DNA of 64,000 nucleotides from Longimicrobium sp. (GCA_036377595.1 DASUYB010000107.1:29016-93015); one strand, 5' to 3'. Shown: positions 26,379 through 35,708, counted from the stretch's first letter. A program made the numbers and translations. Notes: generated by a model from the sequence alone, not told the origin.

Positions 26379-26657
26379 GTCCTGAGTCCTAAGTCCTGAG
26401 TCCTGAGTCCTGAGTCCTGAGTTGAACGTCCGCCGCGACATGCCCTCTGTGTCGCGGCGGATGCTGTCGATGGTTCTCACGCGGAGAGGCGGAGTCGCGG
26501 AGAGAAAAACGCGGAAACGGATTCGTGTCTCCTCTCTCCTGTAGTTCTCCGCGTCTCCGCGTCTCCGCGTGAGAACATTCTGTTGACGGGAGCGCGTACG
26601 GGTACCCACTAGATCTTGCGCTACTTGGGACTCAGGACTTAGGACTTAGGACTATCT
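26379..26657. repeat. Composite word-repeat hairpin between cpoB and nrdR
   Basis: GTCCTGA-type heptamers (six units, 26379-26420) come first. A long hairpin follows, whose left arm starts GTTCTCACGCGGAGAGGCGG (26473) and right arm ends CGTCTCCGCGTGAGAAC (26576). Inverted heptamers (ACTTGGG, ACTCAGG, ACTTAGG twice, 26623-26650) close the structure. The outer arrays are complementary, so the element is a palindrome within a palindrome. Confidence 0.8.
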
Positions 26658-26696
26658 GTTGTAGATTCCTGATCACCCCGAGGAGATCCCCCGTCC

Positions 26697-27251
26697 GTGC
26701 GCTGCCCGTTCTGCCATCACCAGGACGACCGCGTGGTCGACTCCCGCACCGGCCGCGAGGGGCGCGCGGTGCGGCGCCGCCGCGAGTGCCTGCGCTGCGG
26801 ACGCCGCTTCACCACCTACGAGTACATCGAGGAGCGCACGCTGCAGGTGGTCAAGCGCGACGGCGAGACGGAGCCGTTCGAGCACCGCAAGCTGCTGCGC
26901 AGCATCGAGGTGGCCAGCGCCAAGCGCCCCATCACCCCCGCCGAGATCGAGACCATCGTCGAGGACATCGAGCGCGAGCTGGACCGCCGCGAGACCGGCG
27001 AGGTCAGCAGCCGCGAGATCGGCGAGATGGTGATGAGCCGGCTGAAGGAACGCGACCAGATCGCCTACGTGCGCTACGCCAGCGTGTACCGCAACTTCGC
27101 CGACGTGCAGGAGTTCGCCGAGGAGCTGGGCGAGCTGCGCGAGCTGGCGGCGCTGCGCGAGGTGCGCCGCTACCAGCGCGAGCTGCCGCTGGCCACCCTC
27201 GACGGCGGCGACGAGGAGGAGATGCCCGGCCCCGATCCCTCGCCGTCGTAG
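26697..27251 (+). CDS. nrdR: Transcriptional repressor NrdR
   Basis: A 184-residue repressor of ribonucleotide reductase genes. It has the N-terminal zinc ribbon (MRCPFCHHQDDRVVDSR .. CLRCGRRFTTYEY) and the ATP-cone (VVKRDGETEPFEHRKLLRSI .. YVRYASVYRNF) that senses ATP/dATP. GTG 26697 is required because the zinc-ribbon begins at the first residues. The C-terminus has about 30 extra acidic and basic residues compared with E. coli NrdR (149 aa). Confidence 0.96.
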   Translation: MRCPFCHHQDDRVVDSRTGREGRAVRRRRECLRCGRRFTTYEYIEERTLQVVKRDGETEPFEHRKLLRSIEVASAKRPITPAEIETIVEDIERELDRRETGEVSSREIGEMVMSRLKERDQIAYVRYASVYRNFADVQEFAEELGELRELAALREVRRYQRELPLATLDGGDEEEMPGPDPSPS

Positions 27252-27467
27252 GCCGCACCCCCTTCCCACCGGGGGCCCGAACGCCGAAGTTACGGGAGGC
27301 CGCGCGTTTAGCCCGGCCTCCCGCCGCACTTTCGCGCGGCTCGGGGGTAGACGGGCCACTCCCTCCGACGTTTTCCCGGAGACCAACGCAGCACGCCCGA
27401 CGGAGCTCGCGGATCGCGGGATCCGTCCCCGCGCCGCCGCGGCTCCGGCTGCACCGGATATTCGAGG

Positions 27468-28241
27468 ATGCCGAAATTCGCCAAGACCGCCAGCGGCGAG
27501 ATGCCGTTCCTCGACCACCTCGAGGAGCTGCGCTGGCGGCTGATCTGGAGCCTGCTGGCGGTCGTGATCTGCGCGGTGGCGGGCTGGTTCCTGGTCACCC
27601 GGCTGGACGTGCTGGGGCTGCTGATCGCCCCCATCAAGCCGTTCCTGCACGGGAGCAAGCTGAAGTACCTGAGCCCCACCGAGCCGTTCTTCATCACCCT
27701 GAAGCTGGCGGTCTCCGTCGGCCTGGTGCTGGCGTCGCCGATCGTGATCTACCAGCTGTGGGCGTTCCTGTCGCCCGCGCTGCTGCCGCGCGAGAAGCGG
27801 GTGATCATCCCCGCGCTGTACATGGGGCTGGTGCTGTTCGCGCTGGGCGTGCTGATGAGCTACGAGATCGTGCTGCCGATGACGCTGCGCTTCACCATGG
27901 GCTTCCAGACGGAGAGCCTGGAGCAGAGCATCGTCATCGGCGAGTACCTGGGCTTCGTCACCCGCCTCCTGCTGGCGTTCGGCGGCGTGTTCGAGCTCCC
28001 CGTGGTGATCCTCATCCTCTCGGTGATGGGGCTGGTGACGCCCGAGTTCCTGGCCAGCAAGCGGCGCCACGCCATCGCCCTGATCACCGTGCTGGCGTCG
28101 GTGCTCACCCCGGGCGACGTGATCACGCTGACGCTGATGATGATGGTGCCGCTGATCCTGCTGTACGAGTTCAGCATCTTCCTCTCCCGCCTGGTCACGC
28201 GGAAGAAGGTGGCCGCGGCGGCGGAGCCGGCGGAGGCGTGA
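27468..28241 (+). CDS. tatC: Sec-independent translocase subunit TatC
   Basis: A 257-residue inner-membrane protein with six hydrophobic segments. The N-terminal MPFLDHLEELRWRL motif is diagnostic for TatC, and LSPTEPFFITLKL lies in the first periplasmic loop. The conserved Glu of the FELPVV helix is present (GGVFELPVVILIL), as is LTPGDVITL. TatC recognises twin-arginine signal peptides. No tatA or tatB gene is adjacent. The 216-bp spacer before it holds no recognised gene. Confidence 0.95.
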   Translation: MPKFAKTASGEMPFLDHLEELRWRLIWSLLAVVICAVAGWFLVTRLDVLGLLIAPIKPFLHGSKLKYLSPTEPFFITLKLAVSVGLVLASPIVIYQLWAFLSPALLPREKRVIIPALYMGLVLFALGVLMSYEIVLPMTLRFTMGFQTESLEQSIVIGEYLGFVTRLLLAFGGVFELPVVILILSVMGLVTPEFLASKRRHAIALITVLASVLTPGDVITLTLMMMVPLILLYEFSIFLSRLVTRKKVAAAAEPAEA

Positions 28242-28340
28242 GGAATCGGTTAGACGGCGCGCGCCGCGCTCCCCGGCCGGGGCCGCGGCGCGCTAGATTC
28301 GCGGAAGAATGACGGAAACCCCACCCGGACCACGGACCGC

Positions 28341-31166
28341 GTGAAACGGAGAGCAGTTCCCCTGGCGCTCACCCTGGCGCTCGCAGCCTGCGCGCTGCTG
28401 GCGACGGCGGCGCGCGCGCAGGTGATCCCGGGGATGAACCGCGGCACCCGGCCCACGCCCACGCCGCGCCCCAACCAGCCGCGCCCGCAGGGCGACACCA
28501 CGCGCCCGGCGGCCACGGGGCGCCCCACGCAGAGCGACTCGACCATCGACGCGCTGCTGAAGCTGCAGGGCTACGTCCCCATCTTCTACAACGCCGACAG
28601 CGCCGAGTACCGCTCGCTCGACCGCACGCTGCGGCTGCGCGGCGCGTCGCGCGTCGAGCGCGCCGGCGACGTGATCACCGCGCGCGACTCCATCGTCTAC
28701 CGCGACCTCTCCGACCTGGTCGCCGCCTACGGCAATCCCCAGGGGAACCCGACGGAGGGCGAGCCCATCACCGGCGACGTCTTCTTCTACGACATCGCCA
28801 GCCGCAGGGCGAACGTGCGGGGCGCGAGGACCAAGATCACCGAGAACGCGACCTGGTACGTCGCCGGCGACGTGACCAGCGAGCGCAACGAGCGCATCTA
28901 CGCCAACAACAGCACCTTCACCAGCGACGACCGCCCGGAGCCGGCCTACCACTTCAAGGCCGACCGGATCATGATCATCCGCAACCGCATCCTCGTCGGC
29001 CGGCCGGCCTATCTCTTCTTCAAGAACGTGCCGGTGATGGCGCTGCCCTTCATCGTGCAGGACCTGGAGCACGGGCGGCGGAGCGGGTTCCTGATCCCCC
29101 AGTTCGAGATCAACGACATCATCCGCACGCGCGGCGGGAGCGGGAACAGCCGGGGGACGGGGCGGGAGATCAGCAACATCGGCTACTACTGGGCGATCAG
29201 CCCGTACCTGGGCCTGCAGCTGGCGGGACGGTGGCGGAGCCAGAGCTACACGGCGGCGCGCGGGAACCTGGAGTTCAACTTCCGCCGGCGCTTCCTGAAC
29301 GGGCAGATCGAGGGCGAGCGCTTCTGGGAGGTGGACGGCCCCGGGCGGCTGAACCTGAACGGCGGCGCGCACTGGAGCGCCAACGAGCGCACGGAGCTGG
29401 CGCTGGCGCTGGGCTTCGCCTCGTCGACGGCGTTCGAGCGCGAGCGCGTGGTGGACCCGTTCCGGCAGACGGCGGACCTGTCGAGCAACTTCTCGCTGAC
29501 GCGGCGGCTGGACTTCGGCAACTTCTCCTTCTCGGCCGAGCGGCGGCAGAGCGTGGGGAACGACGACCGCACCTTCAGCCCGCGGGTGGCGCTGAACGTG
29601 AACCCCATCAACCTGCTCCCCAACGTGGTGCTGACGGTGGGGTTCAGCGGCAGCCAGACGCAGCAGGCCTTCGGCGACGCGCTGCTGCGGCGCCTCCCCT
29701 CGCAGAACACGGGCGACTTCTCGGCCACGGGCGGGCTGCAGATCGGCAACTTCCAGATCTCCAGCTCGGGATCGTACTCGCACCAGTCGCGCTCGGCGCT
29801 CGACTCGCTTCCGCGCAGCGCCATCGACACCACCGTCTTCCGCACCGACACGACCCGGCTGGCGGCGATCCCCGGGTTCGGCACCGACCGCGTCCGCTTC
29901 AGCGCGTCGACCGGGTACCAGATCCGGCTGATCGGGAGCACGCAGCTGACGCCCAGCATCGGCTTCGAGCGCGAGCTGGTGCGGCGCGACACCACCGGCG
30001 TGATCCCCGACTCGATGCAGGGGGCGTACAACACCTTCGTGGCCGGGCCGCCGCGGCTGAACCTGAGCGTGGGGCTGAACACCGACCTGTACGGCTTCTT
30101 CCCCGGCTTCGGCAACTACGAGGCGATCCGGCACCACATCCACCCGCTGGTCAACTACCGCTACGCGCCGGCGGTGCAGATCCACGACAGCGCGCAGGCG
30201 CGCATCCAGCGCCTGGTGTTCGGCCCCACCTCGGCGCGGGCCATCAACCAGATCGAGGTGGGGATCGACCAGACGTTCGAGGGCAAGGTGCGCGCCCCCC
30301 GCCCCGTGCGCGGCGACTCGGCGCGCGACACGGCCAACGCGGCGGGGAACCGCGCGGCGCCGCAGCAGGCGCAGAAGATCACGCTGCTGGCCATCAACGC
30401 CAACGCCATCGCCTACCAGTTCGTGGGGAGCAACCAGTTCAACGAGCGGTGGCTGACGCCGGACCTGAACACCACGGTGCGCACGGACCTGCTGGGCGGC
30501 TTCCAGTTCACCATGTCGCACTCGCTGTTCGACCAGCGGCTGGTGCCGACGGACAGTGGCGTGGCGCTGCGGCGCGGCGGCTTCTCGCCCTTCCTGACCT
30601 CGTTCAGCACCAGCTTCACGCTGGGGCAGAACTCGGCGCTCTTCCGCTGGCTGGGCTTCGCGCGCTCGAACGAGCCGGAGAGGGCGACTGAGCGCGGCCA
30701 GACGCCCGACGCCGCCGGCCGGCCGCCGGAGACGCCGATCGGCGGCGCGAACGCCACGGGGAACAACCAGCAGGCGGGGGGCGGCCCCTGGTCGCTGGCG
30801 CTGACCTACTCGCTGACGCGGCAGCGCCGCAGCCCGGCCGACACGGTGCCGGGGAGCTTCGCGGGCGGGGGGAACTCGCAGATCGGCGGGCGGCTGACCT
30901 TCCAGCCCACGCGCAACTGGGCGGTGAGCTGGCAGACGCAGTACTCGACCACCACGGGGCAGTTCGCGGCGCACACCATCAACCTGAAGCGCGACCTGTA
31001 CCGCTGGCAGGCGAACTTCGACTACAACCTGGCGCCGAACGGCAACACGGCGTTCTCGTTCTCGGTGCACCTGATCGACCTTCCGGACCTGAAGGCCGAC
31101 TACCACGAGAGCAACCTGGGCGTCGACCGCCCCGCCACCACCCCTACGACGCTTCCGCCGCCGTAA
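28341..31166 (+). CDS. lptD: LptD-like LPS-assembly outer-membrane protein
   Basis: A 941-residue exported protein (signal peptide ending ATAARAQ). The N-terminal part (about 95-260) is an OstA/LptA-like beta-jellyroll (SAEYRSLDRTLRLRGASRVE, DVFFYDIASRRANVRGARTKI, FKADRIMIIRNRILVGRPAY). The rest has alternating strands of a large beta-barrel (ISNIGYYWAISPYLGLQLAG, GNLEFNFRRRFLNGQIEGERFW). It is expected to insert LPS-type lipid into the outer membrane. The conserved Cys pairs of proteobacterial LptD are absent. The start is GTG 28341. The C-terminal barrel contains a Gly/Asn-rich insert around residue 800. Confidence 0.82.
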   Translation: MKRRAVPLALTLALAACALLATAARAQVIPGMNRGTRPTPTPRPNQPRPQGDTTRPAATGRPTQSDSTIDALLKLQGYVPIFYNADSAEYRSLDRTLRLRGASRVERAGDVITARDSIVYRDLSDLVAAYGNPQGNPTEGEPITGDVFFYDIASRRANVRGARTKITENATWYVAGDVTSERNERIYANNSTFTSDDRPEPAYHFKADRIMIIRNRILVGRPAYLFFKNVPVMALPFIVQDLEHGRRSGFLIPQFEINDIIRTRGGSGNSRGTGREISNIGYYWAISPYLGLQLAGRWRSQSYTAARGNLEFNFRRRFLNGQIEGERFWEVDGPGRLNLNGGAHWSANERTELALALGFASSTAFERERVVDPFRQTADLSSNFSLTRRLDFGNFSFSAERRQSVGNDDRTFSPRVALNVNPINLLPNVVLTVGFSGSQTQQAFGDALLRRLPSQNTGDFSATGGLQIGNFQISSSGSYSHQSRSALDSLPRSAIDTTVFRTDTTRLAAIPGFGTDRVRFSASTGYQIRLIGSTQLTPSIGFERELVRRDTTGVIPDSMQGAYNTFVAGPPRLNLSVGLNTDLYGFFPGFGNYEAIRHHIHPLVNYRYAPAVQIHDSAQARIQRLVFGPTSARAINQIEVGIDQTFEGKVRAPRPVRGDSARDTANAAGNRAAPQQAQKITLLAINANAIAYQFVGSNQFNERWLTPDLNTTVRTDLLGGFQFTMSHSLFDQRLVPTDSGVALRRGGFSPFLTSFSTSFTLGQNSALFRWLGFARSNEPERATERGQTPDAAGRPPETPIGGANATGNNQQAGGGPWSLALTYSLTRQRRSPADTVPGSFAGGGNSQIGGRLTFQPTRNWAVSWQTQYSTTTGQFAAHTINLKRDLYRWQANFDYNLAPNGNTAFSFSVHLIDLPDLKADYHESNLGVDRPATTPTTLPPP

Positions 31167-31191
31167 TCGCGCTGAACTGAAAAACAGAAAG

Positions 31192-31281
31192 TCTCACGCA
31201 GAGTCAGCAGGGTCAGCAGAGAACTGAAAGCGGTTCTCTCTGCTGACCCTGCTGACTCTGAGTGAGATAATTTCTTTTTTC
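31192..31281 (+). terminator. Hairpin of 9-nt words after lptD
   Basis: The left arm starts TCTCACGCAGAGTCAGCAG and the right arm (from 31233) ends CTGACTCTGAGTGAGA at 31267; the arms pair almost perfectly over 33 bp. A T-rich tract (AATTTCTTTTTT) follows. The arm consists of GCAGAGTCA, GCAGGGTCA and GCAGAGAAC words. It is the likely lptD terminator. Confidence 0.75.
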
Positions 31282-31643
31282 GGTCCTCCCCACCCGCGCC
31301 GAAGCCTCTCCCCGCGCTGAGGTCTCCCCCTCCCCCAGTCGGTTTTGGGGGAGGGGGCCGGGGGGAGAGGGCCTCCCCGCCGCGGCCACACCGATGGTCG
31401 ATCAGCAGGCAGCGATGACGTTGATCGCCCGTCGCACCCCACTGTCTTTCGCGAAGGACACCCATCCTCTCAAGGCGGGGACGAGCGCACCTCCTCCGTC
31501 CCCGCCATCCGTTCATCCAACCATTTGCATCACAACGACTTGTCCTCGCGTGCCGCACTGCGTGGAGGCCGGAACGCGCGTTGCCTGATGCATCCGTCGG
31601 CAGTCGCGGACTTCCGCACACCACACCGATCAGACGGACCCCC
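31282..31643. other. Intergenic region with a C-rich repeat
   Basis: No gene is supported. About 31320-31375 carries a member of the CCCTCCCCC/GGGGGAGGG palindrome family. The remaining 270 bp shows no clear promoter. Confidence 0.5.
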
Positions 31644-32822
31644 ATGCTTCGCAACCGACTCATCCCCGCGCTGGCCGCGGCGGCGCTGCTGGCCGCCTGC
31701 GACCGACACCACGACGTCATCATCGGCGGGCCGCCGCCGGGCGCGCCCACCGACCTGAGCGTCGAGACCCACTGGGTGCTCGAGGGCTTCACCAACACCG
31801 GTCAGTCCACCGGCTACCCGGTGGTGGACGTGCACTGGAACCCGCCGGCGAACTGGAGCAGCCAGCCGTTCCGCGTCTACGCCCGGCGCGTGGGCGACGC
31901 GAACTTCTTCCTGATCGCCACGGTCACCTCATGCACCGCCAACGGGTGCGTGTACCGCGACCGCAACGTCACGCAGGGCGTGCAGTACGAGTACTACGTG
32001 GCCACGGCCGACGAGGACACCAACCAGGAGACGACCACCGACTTCCGCGAGGTGGTGCGCGTCCCCGCGTCCACCACGCCCGCCACACCGCAGGCCGACA
32101 GCGCGGTGGCGCTCGACAACGCCGCGTTCGTCCGCTGGCGCGACGGCGGCGTGGGCGGCGCGCTGTGGAAGTACGTGGTCTACCTCACCCGCATCGACGC
32201 CACCAGCTACCTCTACGGGCTGGGGGAGACGGACGGGCTGGGGCTGGTGGACACGCGGGCGACGAACGGCCACGTGTACGGCTACCGGGTGGCCGCGGTG
32301 GACACCTTCGAGCACGTGAGCGCGCTCTCCGCGGAGATGACGGTGGTGCCGCGGCCCGACGTGCGCAGCGAGCTGATCTACACCTTCCAGACGAACTCCA
32401 CGCAGAGCGGCTTCCGCTTCCAGACGTCGGAGTCCACCAACCCGGTCCTCGACGGCTCGTCGGCGCAGGCGCAGTGGCGGCTGGAGCGCACGGGGGCGGG
32501 GTGGCAGATCGTGCCGCTGAACGGCTCGTCCGTCGTCGAGTACAGCGGCCGCACCACGGCGCTCGCCTGCGGCCCCGGCGCCGACGCCGACTGCCGCGCG
32601 GCCACGCGGGCGCCGACGGCGGGATACCAGACCACCGCCATCCTCATCAAGCCCGAGTTCAGCTACATCCTGCGGGTGACGGGGAGCGACGGGCAGACGC
32701 ACTACGGCGTCGTGCGCGCCGACATCCTGGGGAACGACGGCTCGGGGCACGACCTGATGATCTTCGACTGGGCATACCAGCTCGTCGCCAACGACGTGCG
32801 CCTCGACCGCGTGGGGGGGTGA
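31644..32822 (+). CDS. Lipoprotein with fibronectin type III-like repeats
   Basis: A 392-residue surface or periplasmic lipoprotein of unknown function. ATG 31644 gives a signal peptide with lipobox LLAACD. Two beta-sandwich-like modules follow (PTDLSVETHWVLEGF .. YRDRNVTQGVQYEYYVATADE; AAFVRWRDGG .. TNGHVYGYRVAAVDTFEHVS), which look like fibronectin type III domains. A C-terminal domain of about 150 residues has no known relative. No operon partner is evident. Confidence 0.78.
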   Translation: MLRNRLIPALAAAALLAACDRHHDVIIGGPPPGAPTDLSVETHWVLEGFTNTGQSTGYPVVDVHWNPPANWSSQPFRVYARRVGDANFFLIATVTSCTANGCVYRDRNVTQGVQYEYYVATADEDTNQETTTDFREVVRVPASTTPATPQADSAVALDNAAFVRWRDGGVGGALWKYVVYLTRIDATSYLYGLGETDGLGLVDTRATNGHVYGYRVAAVDTFEHVSALSAEMTVVPRPDVRSELIYTFQTNSTQSGFRFQTSESTNPVLDGSSAQAQWRLERTGAGWQIVPLNGSSVVEYSGRTTALACGPGADADCRAATRAPTAGYQTTAILIKPEFSYILRVTGSDGQTHYGVVRADILGNDGSGHDLMIFDWAYQLVANDVRLDRVGG

Positions 32823-33060
32823 TGGCAGCTCCGGGGATCCCGGTGCGCCTCGCCTGATCGCGTGCCGGGTCAACCCGGCATCGGACGGAAGTCGTGCCCG
32901 GATGTGGGAGAAGTACCGCGGCCAGGGCGCCGCAGCCGGCAGATAGATGAGGGTTTCGATACACGCAGATGATCGCCCGGGCGGGCGGAGGAGCGGGGTC
33001 ACCAACCGCAGGAAGCCAACCTCCGTTCGTCCGGGCGATTCCTCCTCGCGGGAGGAGACG
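32823..33060. other. Intergenic spacer with small hairpin
   Basis: TGCCGGGT/ACCCGGCA at 32863-32880 is a short hairpin that could terminate the preceding gene, although no T-tract follows. Nothing else is recognisable. Confidence 0.4.
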
Positions 33061-34116
33061 ATGATGCCACTCCTTCGGCCGATCCTGGCCGCGCTGGCCC
33101 TCTCCGCGGCTTCGACACCTCACGCGAACCTTCCGCGCGGCGATGCGGATCCCTCCGTGCGCGACACGGCGGCGCTGCGGCGCTCGCTCGCGGCGGCGCT
33201 CGGCGGCGACTTCCGGATCGCGCGCCACGAGCTGAGCCGCGGGCTGCGGGAGCGCGGCGGCGTCTACTGGCTCGTGCACGCGCAGCCCGTGCGCAGCGGC
33301 GACTACGCCCTCGCCTACCGCTACGCGTATCGTGACCACGTGCACCCGGAGAACCCGCTGTACACGCACGTGGAGCACGCCTCCGCCATCCGCGTGGGCG
33401 GGCGCGGCTGCCTGCGCCGCGCCGAGATCCGGGACGTGTGCGTGGGCGACACCATCATCCTGCCGTTCGTGCTGAACGACTTCGGCGAGCACACCTTCAG
33501 CGTCACCCGGCGAGATCCCGGCGCGCCGCTCGCGCCGCCCGACATGGATGGAGAGCTGACGACGGAGCCGGTGCGGAATCCCGCCGCGCCGCACCTGGAG
33601 TATCTCGGCTGGCGGTCGTACGTGATGTGGCACCGCAACGGCGGCGCTACCATCGCGTACTCCGCCGATTTCCGCGCCGGCGCGCCCGGGCGGCTCAACC
33701 TGCGGGTGACGACCAGGCCGGGTGACGTCGCGCCCCCGACGGGCTGGTACGGCGCCGTGCCGATCGTCATCGTGCCGCGCGGCCAGCCGGTGACGGTGCT
33801 GCTGGAGCACGAGAACGTCGTCGGCCGCGACGAGGCGCACGGGTTCTCGTCGCACACCGGCAACGAGTACCAGACCACGCTCAAGCTCCTGCAGCCGGGC
33901 GATCGCATCTCCATCGAGTACATGCGCGTCCTCTCCCCCGCGCGGGGCGGACCCCGGGACAGGGGCGGACCGCGGGACGGCCCGGCGCCGGAGAATGACG
34001 CCGTGACGCCGGTGATCGCCCGGCTGCCGTTCCGCCTGGACACGGCAGAGCGGTTCAATGCCTGGATCACGGGCCATCTCCCCGCGAACACCGAGGAGAA
34101 TGGGAGGGGAAGATGA
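33061..34116 (+). CDS. Secreted hypothetical protein
   Basis: A 351-residue protein with a short hydrophobic N-terminus (LLRPILAALALSAAS), probably exported. ATG 33061 (a double Met) follows a GGGAGGAG ribosome site, which decides the start against the upstream in-frame codon at 32947. The body is beta-rich with several Cys (GGRGCLRRAEIRDVCVGD, possibly a disulfide) and no recognised motif. Its stop overlaps the next start (ATGA), so it is coupled to a small lipoprotein. Confidence 0.75.
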   Translation: MMPLLRPILAALALSAASTPHANLPRGDADPSVRDTAALRRSLAAALGGDFRIARHELSRGLRERGGVYWLVHAQPVRSGDYALAYRYAYRDHVHPENPLYTHVEHASAIRVGGRGCLRRAEIRDVCVGDTIILPFVLNDFGEHTFSVTRRDPGAPLAPPDMDGELTTEPVRNPAAPHLEYLGWRSYVMWHRNGGATIAYSADFRAGAPGRLNLRVTTRPGDVAPPTGWYGAVPIVIVPRGQPVTVLLEHENVVGRDEAHGFSSHTGNEYQTTLKLLQPGDRISIEYMRVLSPARGGPRDRGGPRDGPAPENDAVTPVIARLPFRLDTAERFNAWITGHLPANTEENGRGR

Positions 34117-34520
34117 GGATGAGATCCGCACGAAACCGGGGCCGCGCGTTGCTGCGCGTGATGTTCTGCGCGATGCTCTCCGTCACGATCGCGGGATGCT
34201 CGGACATCCTGGCGGCGGCGGGGCTCACCGACCTGTCCGGCTACTGGGTGGGGCGATACGACTCCGATTTCGACTTCTACCTGGACCTCGACGACGACGT
34301 CTATGGGGTGTACGGGCGCGCGGGTCTGGTGCGCGGCGGCTCGTACTCCGACATCTACGTCGACGCGGTGCGGGACGGCAGCCGGATCGTCTTCTACGCC
34401 GACGAGCCGGGGTACGGCAGCACGCCGATCTTCGAGGGCCACGTCACCGGCCGCGACCGCATCGACGGCATCGCCTATCTCGAGGTGATCCCCCGCGCCG
34501 TCATCCTCCATCGCCAGTAG
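34113..34520 (+). CDS. Small lipoprotein, beta-rich
   Basis: A 135-residue protein with a signal peptide ending VTIAGC, so probably a lipoprotein. The mature part has repeated Asp/Tyr-rich strands (YWVGRYDSDFDFYLDLDDDVYGVYGRAG, FEGHVTGRDRIDGIAYLEV), reminiscent of small lipocalin-like or META-like beta barrels. It is translationally coupled to the upstream secreted protein, and the two probably act together. A long hairpin follows 17 bp after the stop. Confidence 0.75.
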   Translation: MRMRSARNRGRALLRVMFCAMLSVTIAGCSDILAAAGLTDLSGYWVGRYDSDFDFYLDLDDDVYGVYGRAGLVRGGSYSDIYVDAVRDGSRIVFYADEPGYGSTPIFEGHVTGRDRIDGIAYLEVIPRAVILHRQ

Positions 34521-34537
34521 GACAAATCCCCAAAAGA

Positions 34538-34611
34538 AAGTCTCACGCAGAGGGCGCAGAGGCCGCAGAGGTAAGTTCTCTGCGACCTCTGCGGCCTCTG
34601 CGTGAGACTTT
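34538..34611. terminator. Hairpin of 9-nt words between convergent genes
   Basis: The left arm AAGTCTCACGCAGAGGGCGC continues through GCAGAGGCC words, and the right arm ends CCTCTGCGTGAGACTT at 34611. The stem is about 33 bp. It is located between a plus-strand and a minus-strand gene end and would serve both. It is closely related to the hairpin at 31192. Confidence 0.75.
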
Positions 34612-34616
34612 ATCCG

Positions 34617-35015
34617 TTATCTCCTGATGCCGGAACTGTCGGAGGCGGGGGCGTCGTCGCAGGGGAGGAGGTCGCCGGACGAGGCGGGCGAGTCGGTCAA
34701 TCTCCATCTCCAGCAGCTGGAGACGCCGGGCTGCAGGCGCGTGGAATACGACAGCGGGCCCGCCGCGCCGCCGGCCGTGGTCTGCGCCCGCAGCGCGATG
34801 GTCGGCTCGGACGCGATCACCCGCTTGCACACCTCGCGGCCCGACATCACGTCGTAGCGCGTCATCCCCGCGTAGGCGACGATGTTGCCGTACGCCACCG
34901 TCTCGTTCTGCACGCACACGCGCAGCGGCTGGGCGGCGGCGTTCGGCGCGCCGCGCGGAAGCGAGCCGCCGCACGCGGCCGACAGGAGGAGCAAGGACAC
35001 CGTCGCACGACGCAT
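34617..35015 (-). CDS. Small lipoprotein, unknown
   Basis: A 132-residue protein with a signal peptide ending LSAACG, giving a lipid-anchored Cys. ATG 35015 is preferred to an upstream Met because it gives a normal signal length. The mature part holds paired cysteines (VCVQNETV .. EVCKRVIA .. SSCWRWRL .. LPCDDA), which may form disulfides. No family was recognised. Confidence 0.7.
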   Translation of the reverse strand: MRRATVSLLLLSAACGGSLPRGAPNAAAQPLRVCVQNETVAYGNIVAYAGMTRYDVMSGREVCKRVIASEPTIALRAQTTAGGAAGPLSYSTRLQPGVSSCWRWRLTDSPASSGDLLPCDDAPASDSSGIRR

Positions 35016-35075
35016 CGATTCGCTCCGGTTCACGGGGGTGGGCTGGACGCCGGCCGACGCGCACGCCGCATGCCG

Positions 35076-35396
35076 TCAGCGGCGCCTGGTCACCAGCTCC
35101 AGGTAGCGGTCGCGCGGCTCGCCCGTCCACCCGTTGACGCCGTGCTTCGGCAGCCAGTACCCGTGCACGTACGCCGCGGCGGCCAGCATCGCCGCGATCA
35201 GCGCGTACGCCCACGGCCGCCCGGCCGTCGCCGAGAGCAGGAGGATGACGGCGGTCACGAGCACCACCTTGAGCACGCGGCGCCACTTGGGCTTGTGCGC
35301 CTCGAAGTGGCCGAACAGGATGTTGCCCACGGCGAAGATCGCCAGCACCACCGCGGCGTCGAACCAGACCGTGTCCGTGCTCCACATGGGCGGCAT
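35076..35396 (-). CDS. Small membrane protein
   Basis: A 106-residue protein with three hydrophobic segments (AAVVLAIFAVGNILFG, VLKVVLVTAVILLLSA, YALIAAMLAAAAYVHGYWLP). The C-terminus is positively charged. It is preceded 9 bp upstream by another small membrane protein, so the two are likely cotranscribed. Function is unknown. Confidence 0.72.
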   Translation of the reverse strand: MPPMWSTDTVWFDAAVVLAIFAVGNILFGHFEAHKPKWRRVLKVVLVTAVILLLSATAGRPWAYALIAAMLAAAAYVHGYWLPKHGVNGWTGEPRDRYLELVTRRR

Positions 35397-35405
35397 CCCG
35401 GACGC

Positions 35406-35708
35406 CTACTCCGGCGGCGGCAGCGCGGACTGCGCAGGCGCGTCGCGAAGCGCGGCGTGGAAGCTCTCGACCTCCTGCAGCCGCGCCACCTCGGCCCGCA
35501 CCTCGGCCACCTCCGCGCGCAGGTGCCGCAGCTCGGTGGCCACGTCGGTTCCCACCGAGCGCTCGCCCTGCAGCACGCCGCCCTCGCGCAGCCGCAGGAG
35601 GGCGTCGACGATGGGCTTGAGCGCGAAGCGCGTGGTGATGGCCAGCGCCGGCAGCACGATCACGGAGCAGATCACCAGGAGCTTGACGAGGTCGTCGAAG
35701 GGCGGCAT
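35406..35708 (-). CDS. Small membrane-anchored coiled-coil protein
   Basis: A 100-residue protein with an N-terminal membrane helix (LVKLLVICSVIVLPALAI) and a heptad coiled coil (TELRHLRAEVAEVRAEVARLQEV). It would project a short coiled coil into the cytoplasm. It is the first of two closely spaced minus-strand genes. Function is unknown. Confidence 0.7.
   Translation of the reverse strand: MPPFDDLVKLLVICSVIVLPALAITTRFALKPIVDALLRLREGGVLQGERSVGTDVATELRHLRAEVAEVRAEVARLQEVESFHAALRDAPAQSALPPPE

Noticed and set aside
26379..26657. Replication origin with iterons
   Set aside because: The 7-nt words are in inverted orientation around a hairpin, GC-rich, without DnaA boxes, AT-rich unwinding region or replication genes.
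28293..31106. 937-codon open frame on the minus strand
   Set aside because: It covers the LptD-like gene almost exactly on the opposite strand. Its Arg/Val/His-rich, low-complexity translation has no domain, while the plus strand has a signal peptide and barrel strands.
32863..32880. Riboswitch or attenuator
   Set aside because: Only one short hairpin without flanking conserved structure or T-tract was found.
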